DNA from: Ulva prolifera
Lineage: Eukaryota; Chlorophyta; Ulvophyceae; Ulvales; Ulvaceae
Length of the DNA stretch: 64,000 nucleotides
Direction: 5' to 3'
Assembly: GCA_023078555.1 (NCBI GenBank)
Contig: CM041196.1
Location: forward strand, 2,976,001-3,040,000
Shown: one piece after another, positions 35,315-47,100 of the stretch
Position numbering within the stretch: position 1 is the first letter of the stretch
How the letters are laid out: the number at the start of each line of letters is the position of its first letter
Notes under the pieces: model-generated
Databases searched by the model: none
Told to the model about the DNA's origin: nothing
The model's input: the letters and a program-made list of their open reading frames with translations, nothing else
Made by a program: the position numbers and the translations under genes

Positions 35315-38231
35315 TCAAGAAAAGTTTTCATGAGTTTTCCATTTTCGAGCTCCCTCTGTGCTCAGCTGCTGCTTGGCAATGCCAATGTCTTGTTGGATGC
35401 GATTGACCAGCTCTCCGAGACCGTTGAACTTTATCTCGGGCCGTATGAATCCGAGCAAAGTCACATGGAGCTGTTCCCCATAGAAGTCCTCGTCATAGCT
35501 GCCCAGGATGTGCACTTCAACCTACATACACCCGTGGCTGTAAAGAACGCAGGGCCATGCCTCACTGAATCCCGCACAGCTGCATGGAGCCTGCAGTTGC
35601 AAGCACATGTGAGGAAGGAGTCAGAACAGAGCTAGCAGCACAGACGATTGTAACATTGCGTTCAGCAAGGGAGGATCACATATGCAGAGCACGCCATGCA
35701 AGTGATGTTCGCCAATTTCTGGGCTCACAGCCTCGAGTTTGCACCACACGAGGTCACGGAAGTGGTGCCGACTGCACAAAAAACACGAACAGATGCATGA
35801 CATCACGGCCCACCCTTTCGAGATGCACGTGTGAGGCAATGCGAGGCCGTACCGTGTGGTGAGACCCGTCCTTCACTGTCGGCCGCTTCCCGTAGTTCAT
35901 GACAGCCATCCTGGTCTCTTGGTCCCCCTCACGCTGCAGCTGTGCCCACCCAAAGTACACTCCGTACGGAAACTGGGCGAGAGAGTCCTCGACATCAGTG
36001 GGCAGCAGGTTCGCTGTCGGCACGCCCATCTGCTTGCTGCCCCGCTGGAAGCCCTCCACGACCTTGCCCTGGACAACCGGCACACCCTTCACGCACACCC
36101 CCTCTGGCTCTGCAAGCAGGGCAGCACACCGACACACCCCACACAGGGCAGCACAGCTGCAGCAGCAGTCACAAGAGCTCCGCGACAATTCGTGTTCTGA
36201 TTCTGGCACGGCATGTTCCAAGGCACACTTGCTGGTGCACAGATGCTGTAGCATGGCAGACAGACCACGTCATACACAGCAGGAGCCGCGGCCATGCCGG
36301 CACGGCCGAGCGGAAGCTTGCACGCAGTGGTGGCAGCAGCAATGCTGTGCAAGCCTGGAGGTGTGGATTTTACGGTATGAAGTGAGACATCACAACATCT
36401 CGGGCCAGTGTATGGCAGAGCACCAAAACGACGCAGTCAGACCACCAGCACCGACTCAAAGAGCACATTTTGTATAGGATGAAGAGGGGGTGGACCTGGA
36501 GGTGCACCGGCGCGCCCTTGAACATAAAGTCCGAGGGGCAGGCCAGCACGGCGCAGTAGAAATCGTCGTCATCTGCAAGCGACTCCAGCTGCAGGGGCAG
36601 GTCCAAGATCATCTCCTGCAGCTCCTCATGGTCTGGCAAGGGGTGCGGCACAAGGTCGGGGTTCTGCTCCCGGAAGGCGGTGTGCCAGGCCCGCCCTGCA
36701 TGCCACACAGGGGCCTGCTGCCTGGATTCCGGGGCGTGTGTCCCACACGCACCTCTGACGCCCGGCTGGGTGCCAATGGCAAAGCTGGAGAGGCAGGCCC
36801 CACCACCGGGACCAACTGCAAGATCGCCAACGCCACAGGCAGCAGTGGATGCAGGCACAGAAGCTCAAACACTCCTGCGGCCGTCGTGCAGCCCCTGCGT
36901 GTGCACCCCCACCCCCCACCCATACGCCGAGCACCCGTAGCCACACACGCACAGAATGACCCCACCGCGTCCAGCGGAGTTCAGGCGGCGCAGCCCCAAC
37001 GCCCAGCTGCCGCCTGCCTCACCAGATGCAGGGGGGCGCCCAGCCCCCGCACCCGAGCCCGTCCCAGAACAAGCACCCACCCATAAACATAGTGGAGGCA
37101 CCTGTGCGGCACACCGACCCAGCGACGCCGTGTCCACCCAATGCCCAAAGCTCTGCTGCAAAACACGGCCGAAGGTGCATGCGGTCGGCCTGGCCAAGGA
37201 CACGAACAGGTGATGCTTGGACAGCATAGGACGCTTGCTGATGCACCGCTTACTCGCCCAGGCTGTCAATGTGGACGGCATGGGCCTGGGTTTCACCGAG
37301 GATGCGGGAGTGGCCAGCCGCGGTGACACTCCTCAGAGCAGGTGTCTCGGCATACACACCGGCACTGCAAAAAGTAGCAAACAGGACTCCATGCAGGCGA
37401 CGCCGTGGCTGTGCAGCCACGCTGCGCGATTAATCTCAAGCCATTGCGCCTCTGCAACAGGTGTGACTGGTGCCTCCTCTGTGGCACAAGCACGCAGCTG
37501 GCACGCTGTCATGATGTGGGGCTTGGCGAGTGCATGGGGGTCAGAGGCAGAGCTGAACAGAGCACACCTTCTGGATGTGATATCACGATGCGGCCTCCTG
37601 GGTTGAGCAGCGTACACGCATGCCACAGCGCTCCGCGGGGGTCTGCCAGGTTCCCGAACACAGCGTTCATGAAGATGGCGTTTGCTCGGCCCTGGTGTGC
37701 AGGCAGCTCCTCGAACGGGCCGAGCCATGTCCGGACGGCTTTATCGTTGCCGAGTGTGGAGGCCTCTCCGTGCTTGGAGGTGACCTCTGCCAGCATTTTT
37801 GGGGAGACATCTATGGCCAGAATGTCACGGGGGCCGGTCTCTTGAATGTATGGGATGAGGCAGCCTGTCCCTGCAATGCAACAACATCGCTCTCATGGTT
37901 TCTCTGAGCGTCAAGTCATCAGGAGAGACTCGGGTCTTCTCCCCTCTTGCCAGAGGGGCACGCTGAATGGTTGCCCCTTTGCAGAGCTGCGCCTGATGAC
38001 CTGAGGCCAGCAGTGACCCCACGATCGTGCGAGGTTACTATACACGATACACCAGCAGTATCTCCATTCAGTGGTCACCATTGCGTTAACCCATCGCACA
38101 CCTGATCCGACGTCTAAGACGCGCTCGTCCTCGGACGTCAAGCTTGCTGATGCAGCGATTCTGTTCAGCTTTTCCTGGATATGCCCAGGCAATTTCGCCT
38201 TGAATTCATCTACCTTTGCATCAAACGTTTG
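35315..38231 (-). CDS. SAM methyltransferase fused to riboflavin kinase
   Basis: Exons 38231-38102, 37870-37568, 36695-36496, 36068-35853 and 35521-35315 join with matching phase at every border and give at least 351 residues. The first half is a class I methyltransferase: ERVLDVGSGTGCLIPY (SAM loop), DILAIDVSPKMLAEV, AIFMNAVFGNLADP and LLNPGGRIVISHPEG, then DDDFYCAVL. The second half is riboflavin kinase, making FMN from riboflavin and ATP: GKVVEGFQRGSKQMGVPTAN, FPYGVYFGWAQL, GKRPTV, then VEVHILG and DEDFYGEQLHVTLLGFIRPE. The joining splice (36496 to 36068) is phase 0 and reads ..GAPVHLQ-GKVVEGF. A separate kinase gene starting near 36254 is the alternative, since that frame is open upstream. 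The N-terminal exon with the start was not found. Confidence 0.82.
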
Positions 38232-39126
38232 CTGTTGGTGTTTGGTGCAGCAGCAGGCATGGCGAGCTGCCCTTGCTGCCGGTTGGCTTGCTGCCCGGCA
38301 TCGCAGGATCTTAATCATTTCGAGCCCGATCAACTAAAAGCGCAACTGCGAAATTCCTGTCACGAGGATATACTTGCAGGCGTTACGCCGCAGACGCGCT
38401 TATTTCATTTGCATCGGCAGACTTGCTGTGCCCACGACTCACGACCAGGCATACGGCAGTGCGCTAAGATAGAGACTGCATGGAGCTGTCGTGATGCAAC
38501 AAGCATGACGCACACGGCCTTGTGATCAGTGTTTGAATGCATGACAACGCAGCTGCAATCACAATTGGTGCCCCAGTAGTTGCGCAGCGACAGGAAAGCA
38601 TGGTGTCCACAAGAGGCACTAGACGGCTGCCCAGCCAAGAATCCTAGTGACATTGATGATACATGAAAATTGCGACACCGAGCCAAAGGGATGTGTGAGC
38701 TCGGGCGGAAAGTCACATTGTCATGTCTCAGCCATCATGCTCTCCACTGTGCCCAGCCTGAACGCAGTCGCATCCAACCCGATGATGGCTTTTCCAGCCG
38801 GTCCCATCGAAAGCCTGATGATAACCTGAGCATACGCACTACCTACTCACCATGCGAGGTACTCCAGAAATTATTGCAATCAGACCGGGATGCCATAAGC
38901 ACTTAGGCACAGCGCTAGGGAGGTAGGTCAGGAGGGGCTGCTTGGATGTTACACAATCCGCACAGCAAGTCAACATGCACTACCGCACCTGGACAGACCG
39001 GCATCATGGGCGAAGGAAGCACAGTTTTGCCTCCACCGGTCACGTCCCTATACATCACAAACCACAAAGCCAAGCCCACAAAGCACGTGGTGCTGCCCTA
39101 CCCTGCGATCTACCTACTTCCTTCAG
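38232..39126. other. Spacer with unresolved first exon of methyltransferase-riboflavin kinase
   Basis: The start exon of the fusion gene and its promoter should lie here, upstream of 38231 and before the 3' end of the tail-anchored kinase at 39127. No frame with a clear donor in the right phase stands out. Confidence 0.4.
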
Positions 39127-41948
39127 TCACCGCCGATGACATACCGCCTTTGCTGCCACGAGGCCTACAGCCCCAGCAGTCAGCAGCCAGCCGCACCACC
39201 GTGGCCTGGTCCGGCCATGACCCTCTGTCTGCGTACCAGCATCCACTGCCGCAATACAGCTGCTGCGCACGCCCTGCAGCGCTTCTGTCAGCTCCACAAA
39301 CTCCCCCTCAGCCCCAGGCAGCAGCTCAGCGTCCAGCACCTCCAGAGGCGATTCACGTACCTCTCCACCCATCACGCCCATTGGACCCCCATCTGAACTC
39401 CCGCAATACCCCATGGTGGCTCCCTCCGTGTCCGGCCCAGCATTCGGCCACGTCCCGGCATTGTACATCGCAACACAGCTGCTGCTAACGCCCCGCAAAA
39501 CTCCGTTCACCACATCACATTCCCCTTCAGCCTGAGGCTGCAGCGCAGCGCCCAGCATCTCCTGAGGCAGGTCTGGCGCTTCCCGTGCACCGAGGTCCTT
39601 CACCCCCTCCCCCAGAGTCCCGCACTCTTCACCGGGAGCTCCATCTGTGTCTGCAGCCGACAGGTGCAAACATGTTGGCCGCGGCGAGAGCAGCAGCGGC
39701 GAGGCACACGGCGAGTCCGCGTACAGCCAGGGGCTATCTGGGGAGCCACTCGAGACCGGCGAGTGGCCGAGCAGCGACGGCACGGACGTAGAGCTGCGGC
39801 CGGCGGGTGTCCATGAGACTAGTTCTAAGTCGTCCGCAAGGTCAGCAAGCGAGACCCGCGGAGTGGCGACGGCAGATAGGTGCCGCGGCAGCGGCGCCAC
39901 CTCCACCGCCGCCGCCGCAGCGGTGTCGGCATCGGTGGATCCACCGTCATGGTGCAGCTGCTGTCCGGCAGGAGTGTCCGGGAGGGGCTCCGGTGCGGGC
40001 ATCATTGCCGCGAGGGACGGCATCGGCTCGAAGGTGTCCGGCAGGGACTGAGCAGCATCGCTGTCGCTGCAGTGGAGCGATGCTTCACAGGTGGCGCTGG
40101 CTGCGGCGGCGTCAGCTGTGTCGACGCGGGCCGCGGCTGCAGATGCCGGTGTGAGAAGCATGGCGGGGGCTGCCGTCGCGAGGGATTCATGCTTGCATGA
40201 GGCGGCTGCGCTGGTTTCAGACAGCGACGTGTCACGTGCAGCAGCGTCACCCGACCGGGACGTTGTGAGCATTGGTGCGGCATCGAGAGCCGGGGCAGTG
40301 TCGGCGGGGGCACCTGCGGACCTGCCGGTGTCATCATACACCATGCTATCGGCATCAGTGGACGCAGGCGCGCCCTCAGCTTCCTGCTCTGCGGCCCAGC
40401 TGGCAGCGGCGTTGAACAGTGGTCGCAGCGCGGAGCGGCCACCGCACTTCAGGCGGGCGCACGCGGCGGTCGCTGTGGTGACCCAGGAGCGGATGTCGGG
40501 TCGCTCCTCTGGGTCAACGCTGAGTGTGGCAGAGACGAGCCAGCGCAGGTCGTCGTCGTAGGGAATGAAGTCCTCCACTGCATCCTCGTCCTCAGAAGTG
40601 GGAGGCATCTCGCGGAGCTTCCGTGGCGGGAAGCCGATGGTGGCCTCGGCGATAACCATCGCGAAGGAGTAGGCGTCCATGGATGTGTCGATTGCGACTG
40701 GCTTGGTGACGCAAGCGGCTACCTCAGGCGCGAGGTAGGAAGGAGTGCCGACGGGGAGAGTCATCAACTTGCCGCGGCGTTTCTGGACCGCGCTGCCGAA
40801 ATCAATGATGACGGGCTGACCGTCGTCATCGAGCATTATGTTCTCAGGCTTCACATCCCTGTGCACGATGTCGTGCTGCTGCAAGAACATGAAAGCGTGC
40901 GCGAGAGAGAGGATGAGTGGCCACAGGACTCGCAGAGGCACCAGCGGCTGCAGCTCGTCGTCGGAGCCACGAAGGAACTGCATCTTGTACCAGCTCACAG
41001 CATCACGCAGGCGGAACGGGTAGCGCTTTGTGAGCATTGCCGTCGCCTGCTGGCCATCGGACGCCCAGGCCAGCACCTCCAGAACGTTCCGGTGCCCTTG
41101 CAGCTGCATGAGAATTCGCAGCTCTTTGCAGAGCGAAGACGACATGCCTTCAGCCGCGCGCTTCAACGCTCCGGAGATGACCTCGCCAGTCTCAGTCGTG
41201 ACGGTCGCAAGAGACACCTGCACGAATGTGCGGTGCCGGTGATAGCAGGTCAGTGACCCTCACAATTGGTAGGCTTCGGGACTCCGAGTCCACAGCAACG
41301 CTGAAGAACCACAATTGATGCCGATTCAAGCAGACAATCACTACCATGAAACTGTAGCCTGAAGTATCTGGACATGCACACATACTGCCAAGCTGTGTTG
41401 CTGCTGGCATGGGCATCAGTCATTGTCGAAAAAAATGACAAAGGCACATCTCGTAGGTACAGTGAACTGCAGCAAAGTTCAGCCCATTCTAGACAGTAAA
41501 GCCTCGGCATGTGCTTGAGGGATGAAGGCATTGCAGATTGCCATGTCACTCTACAGGGCGTTGATAGAGGTAAGACTCTCAAGTTGCACATGATCGAAGT
41601 CTCAAGCGAGAAAATTGCCGCAAAAGTACAGTGGAAATGCTGAATGAGATGCCACAAGATTATCGTGCCAGGTCATGTGCCACTCCATGCGGAATGCAGA
41701 TGGTGCCAACAGTGAGAGGCTGAGGCCAAACGCCACCGCATGCAACATACCTGACCAAATGATCCTTCGCCAAGGAAAGAGTGCTCCGTGACATCGCCAC
41801 TACGGCCATCTTTGTCAACTCCGTGTCCGAAGCGAGGGACGTAGATGCATTCCTCAATTGAGGGCTCTTCCCCCTGGTTGCTGGAAACGCTGCTATAGGG
41901 CGTGTGGCTGGAGACAGCCGCAGAAGCTGATGTCGAGGAGCCTTCCAT
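39127..41948 (-). CDS. Protein kinase with acidic repeats and predicted C-terminal membrane anchor
   Basis: Two exons, 41948-41751 and 41217-39127, join in phase 0 and give 762 resid­ues from the ATG at 41948 to the stop at 39127; the frame is also open upstream of that ATG. The kinase domain is complete: Gly loop FLGEGSFGQ-V across the splice, ATP Lys in GALKRA, catalytic loop IVHRDVKPENIML near residue 185, IIDFGSAV, GTPSYLAPEV and MDAYSFAMVIAEA. After about residue 340 follows an Ala/Ser/Asp-rich tail. Near the end two similar units appear (QAEGECDVVNGVLRGVSSSC and GAEGEFVELTEALQGVRSSC). The last residues are CGWLLTAGAVGLVAAKAV then CHRR, a short hydrophobic segment with a basic end, as in tail-anchored proteins of plastid or mitochondrial outer membranes. 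The substrate is unknown. Confidence 0.88.
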
Positions 41949-43251
41949 TTTAAGTCTGGCGATTTCCTGGGGGAAGGTCTGCCTGCTACGAAGCGTACCA
42001 AGACCTGGACAACAAAACGCCAAGACACTGAGGCCGTGGCACTCGATTCAACACCAGGTAGTTTACGTGACACACAAATTCATGGCTTCTACGTATGTCA
42101 CAGGTCATCAAGAATGGGACTGTGCAAATCTGCAACCAGACAAATACCAGCGCTGGAGCGGCTTCTGCTGCCAGACTGTGCAACACATAAGCACACGCCA
42201 CAGACTGACGACTATGCTGAGCGAACTTTAGACACGAGATGAAATGGGGCGAGTTTATGTCGAGGACAGCGGATCTTCCGCGAGTAACCATCGCAATGCC
42301 GAGCAGCTGTCCCGCGGCGTGGAAGGCAACGCGAACGCGGCGGGATGCTGGCCTGATATTGAAGCTGCTTTTGGTTGAGACACATGAGCAAACATCACTG
42401 TAAACAAGCAAGTGGGGGGCGAAGTGCAGCGACGCAGAGCGATGACCTTTCGAATCAGATGTCCAGTGCGGCGAACATGTTTGCGGCAAGTGGATCCTAG
42501 CACTCGTGCAGCCCATCCGCCGTCAACAAACACAACAACAACAACATAGCAATGTTTGAAGCGATGGCATCAGCTGCAGAGCGTGTCGGTGTCAGGGCTG
42601 TGCGAAGCGACGATGCGATGTGGCGGATGCTTACGTCTGGAAAGCGCAATCTGCTTCACAACATAAACATCATGGCATCGAACAGTAATATGTCTATCAT
42701 GTGGCTGCTGTCCCAGTATGAGCTCTGCACGTTGTGACAACCCCGATGATGGCAGCAGCGCTTCGTGCGACCGCATAGAGGCTTCCATAGCGCAGAGCCA
42801 CGCTGATCTCTGGTTCACCCATTCATGCGATGATCAACATCGTTACTCAAAACGGAATGTGAGCTGTTTGCAGCACTATGCCTGCGTCTGCAGGCATGTA
42901 CGTGCACCACAAGGCTATGAGGCTGAGGTTCGGACGAGGCCTTGCTACAGGGGCACAGGCATGAATACAGCGGATCACACCTTCACCAGCGTCTTCAGAT
43001 TTGAAGGATCTTGTCAGTCTTTCCTGCGATGACGGATATCATCGGGTCGTCATGGCTATCACTCTCGGGACGATTGATGGTTGCAAGAGGTACTCATTCG
43101 CTATCCAAACTTAGTACAGCCGTTGAAGACACTGATTTGTGTCGGCCAGTCTGGGCGACCGTGGATTCATGCTTCTGGCACTCGCGGTGCATCTACCGTG
43201 CTGCATGCTTCCCGCATCCAGTGCCGGCTGACAACGAATGCAACGCAGCGC
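41949..43251. other. Spacer, no supported gene
   Basis: This holds the promoter of the tail-anchored kinase gene and possibly an extra upstream exon, since its frame continues past the chosen ATG to an acceptor near 42010. Other frames (42255-42533 minus, 43011-43358 plus) resemble nothing I know. On the minus strand 43003-43100 reads PLATINRPESDSHDDPMIS before a stop, which could be coding but could not be joined to anything. Confidence 0.35.
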
Positions 43252-43743
43252 CTATGACGTGTTCTGCGTGGCTGAGATCGCGCCTTCTCTCGGCATATCG
43301 AGACTTTTCACATCTTCAATCTGGCGCGCGAGCGCACTGCTATCTCTTAGATCATTGATAGCCGCCTGCACCGTGAACACAACATATCTGCTTTTGTGTT
43401 GATCGCGCGCACATCCATCTCGGCTCCAGCTTTCCAGGAATGTGCAGTGCTGATCGACGACAGACACTCCAATGTTAAGGTACTCGTGTTCAGCACACGA
43501 CCATGCCTTCGCGTACCGGTTGTGTGACAAAGGCGATGCCGTGCCATTCCGTCTCGGGCACGCGAACGTTGTGGGGCAGCGCTGCAGGGGCCCTTACGAC
43601 CGACGTGGGTGTAAAGGGGCAATCGCGGCAAGTGTGGCTACACGCGTTGAGGGCTTTCCTGCCACAATTACGAGTGCCCCTCCAGAGAGCCCCGATGCCA
43701 CGCGTACGAAGCCCTGTGCGGAGCGGCCATCAGAGAGCAGGCC
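43252..43743 (-). CDS. Fragments of an unrecognised multi-exon gene
   Basis: Two short exons join well: 43743-43644 (GLLSDGRSAQGFVRVASGLS, then GGALVIVAGKPST) and 43581-43517 (LPHNVRVPETEWHGIAFVTQ). Both follow CTGCAG acceptors and share phase 1. A likely last exon at 43366-43252 follows a GTGCAG acceptor and reads AAINDLRDSSALARQIEDV to a stop. The part between, with HCTFLESWSRDG near 43450, could not be joined in phase; an intron with a CTTAAC-like branch site may precede it. The 5' end lies upstream and was not found. I do not recognise the family and propose no function. Confidence 0.4.
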
Positions 43744-44171
43744 CTGCAGGGCCCAGAAACATTGCCAGCAGCTTCAGGCCTGCATGTGCAGAGGTTGCCA
43801 TGGTGCCACAGACAGCTGTACATATATGTATATAGGAAGGGCCTAGGCACAGCTCAGCACATGGTGCCCTGCAGATACGAGGTGTGTACATATCTTCAGG
43901 ATATAGCCAAATCCAGAGTTACTTTACATATGCACGCAAGCTGGCAACGGCAGCGCTGCTTGCATATTGAGAGTAGCTGCACATCCGGGATACATGCCTT
44001 CCAAAGGCTGTAGACGTGTGCATGTGCAGAGATCCATTCATCGCACGTGGCCGTGCCGAAAGTACATGGCCAGCACATTGCCATGCATGAGCTCAGACCG
44101 AGGTCGCAGACAGAAATGCTTTCTCCAGGCATTTGCAGTTCCTCTGGATTGTGAAACCACGGATCGTCCCG
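43744..44171. other. Spacer or unresolved 5' part of the preceding gene
   Basis: No exon with good borders was found. The stretch separates the stop of the second giant gene (44172) from the fragments at 43252-43743, both on the minus strand, so it should hold the promoter and first exons of the latter. Confidence 0.35.
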
Positions 44172-47100
44172 TCATCTCCGCATTACTGATTCACTGTGGC
44201 TCTCCCGCAGCGGCGGCGGGCACCGGCCGGATGGCGATGGAGCGTCGCCGCCGCCACTATGCGCACGCCTCCTGCGACCCTGCCAGCCGCCATGTCCACC
44301 CTGACCTACCGGACTAGACGTAATCCCATCTGGGCTCGGGCTGCGCCGCGTGATCGGGTTGCACGGGCCGCGTTTCGGCATGTACCAGCCACCTCCCAGC
44401 CCCTGCTTCCGCCCCCGCATCCCTCCGCCCAGCTCGTCCCAGGGCCGCACAGCGCCATGCATGTCCAGCGCCTTGCAGACGCTCCTCAGCCCCCTGCCGT
44501 GCTTTTCCGCGCCTGCACCTGCGCACACAAGGGCAGGCATGATATCGCGCGCCGGGTCGGCAGCTCTGGCGCAAGCCAAATTGACCGTGACAGGGCCGCA
44601 CCGTTGCAGTTGCCCTTGAGCGCATCCCGCAAAAGCAGCCCAGGCCGCGGCCGGGCCCCTGCGGCGATGTGTGAGGCGACATGCGCTCGGAACGCAGCCG
44701 CACTCGCCGCCATGTGCTGCTGCATCTTCGCCGGGGATGCACGGGTGACCCCGCCAGAGTACACCGGTCCCGCAACACTGCCGGTCGCCCGGGAGCCATA
44801 CAGTCTGTGTGGAGCAGCCCCGACATCCTGCAAGGCTGCATCTTCGCCCTGCCTCGCCGCTCCATCCCCGGCACCCCTCTCAGCGGCCGCAGCGCAGCTC
44901 GCTTGTGAGGCGACCTCGGACAGCGCCGGTGTCTGAGGGGTCGCCGCGGACTGCCGCGACGCGCCCCGGATCTGCAGCGCACCGCTCTGGCTCGCCGCAG
45001 CCACCGCCTTTTGCACAAGCACGTCGTGGCACTCACGCCACAGCCGCTGTAGGGCAGCGGCCGGCGCGGCCACCGTCTTCAGCAGCCCCACTCCGCGCCT
45101 GGGGCCCCGGTCCCTCTCCGCGGCCTCACCCGCGCCCCCCTCCCCATGCCAGCACACACCGCCCACAGCACGCAGCTTGCGCGGACACGCGGGCTCCGCG
45201 AGCCGAACCGATGCGCCCACGTGCGCGGGGCAGATGTCGCGCAGGCAGGCACCGGTCACCGTATCCACCCACACCGGCAACGGCAGCTGCAGCAAGCACT
45301 CCAGCTGCTGCACCACAAGGGGACCCAGCTCCTCCTGCGAGATGCTGACTGGCCACCGCGCGCTGCCGGCGAAGGGCCCAGGCAGGGCCGGCAGGGCTAC
45401 GCTGGCGATGGCGGCGCTAACGCGGCCCGGATCGGGCGGGCCGCATGCATCGGCGGGGGGGGGTGCGTAGGCGGGCTTGCAGAGGATCCGCGATGCCTTC
45501 GCAAGCTGGAGCAGGACCTGCTCGGACTCGCCCGCCGCTGCGGCCGGGGCGTGGCCGGTGCTGGCGCCTGGGTCATTGCGATCGTGGCGGCGGCCCGGGG
45601 GCGGGCGGATCTTCATGAGCAGCGCCAGTGCCTCACCTGTGGTCACACAAATCTGTAATCGAGTGCCGGGCTGGGCCTGGTGCATGGAGATCGCCTGGTC
45701 ATGGGACTCGGGGTGTGCGTGCATGGGCGGGGAAGACGCATGACATTGTATGTGCCCTCGGCCACCGTGGCAGTTTGACCCACATATGGCACAGCGGCGG
45801 GGCGGCGTTCTGCATGCGGTACCACAGCAGGCCCTCCCTTGTGCCCGACAGTGTGATGTCTCCACATTGATCAGTAATGGATCATCACGCATCGAGGCAA
45901 GCAATGATAACAAGCGAAGGCAGTCTCTTGTGTAGTTTGAGACTGCGGCCTTAGAAATGTACCCACCTGACCCAGATCCAATGCATGACTGCCGCGACGC
46001 GCACAAGTGGATGCAAGAATGCACCTGACTCTGGCTCCCTTGCCACTGTCACGCCAGACAGCGCTCCCGGGTTGCCGTTGACCACCACGGTCCGGCCCTC
46101 AGGTGTGGAGCAGCCGCCGGCGCCCCCCACGTCCTCCGCGAGCACAGCACGCTGTGGCAGGTGGCTCCGGGGGCGCTGCAGCATCGCCGCCTTGGCCACG
46201 GCGGCCCCGTCCACTGTTACGGTGACGCCCCAGACACGACCATCTTCTCCCCGGGTGACTGCCACGCCGGCCGGTGCAGGCCGGTCAAAGAGGACTGGGG
46301 CGTGCAGCTCTGGAGTGGCGGAGGTGCAAAAGTCCGACACGTCTACCCCGACAACTACCCCTGCACAGCCCTGGCTCCGCTAGAGACAGCTGCCAAACTG
46401 CCAACGCGGCTGCAGTGAATGGCATGACAATGGCAGAGTGTCCGCGCTGAGCCATGTGAGATGCAGTGGCATGACAATGGCCGAGAGCGGGACCCCCCGC
46501 CCAAATTGCTGCAGAGTGCAGAGTATGTACAGAACACAGCGCAGGATGCTCAGGTGAACGCAGGAGCTGCTTACCATTCACGCTTACCATTAATATTAGC
46601 AGGTGCATGTCAGGCTACAGGCAGTACCGGGAAGTACATGGCTAGGGGAGTGGGGAGCTGCTGTGTAAGCGTCAGCCTCCCCTTGCTGCCTCTCAGCTCG
46701 AGTATGAAACAGCTGCCCATATGCTCGGTGCACAGGTAGCCATCCCAAGCGCATATACAGACGGCGCTGGGCTCAAGTCAGATCGCGGCATGCGCTGCAG
46801 GGAGATCCCCGCACCGTGTGCGTCCCTGACGTATCTCACCGTCCCCTGCAGCGCCGCCGCCTGCTCCGCGTTACACGGCTTCGCACGCATGCTGTGTGCT
46901 GAGCTGCCACCTTCGCCAGCATCGCCGTCCACATCTGCGTCTGGCCCCCTCGGCTCGCTTGGCGGCAGCCCCAGGAATGTCTCCGGCGGCGCGAGCATGC
47001 TGAGGCCTGCAGCCGCCAGTGGTGCGCGAAGCGGCGGCTCCGGCTCGTGCGCTGTGGTGCTGGGCTGCCGCAGCACGGCGGTGACTTCGGCGGGCGCAGC

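Noticed and set aside
36089..36352. Separate start for riboflavin kinase (MAAAPAVYDVVCLP or MLQHLCTSKC)
   Set aside because: Possible, but it would leave the methyltransferase without a partner exon while the phase-0 splice 36496/36068 rebuilds the family start exactly. Kept as the stated alternative.
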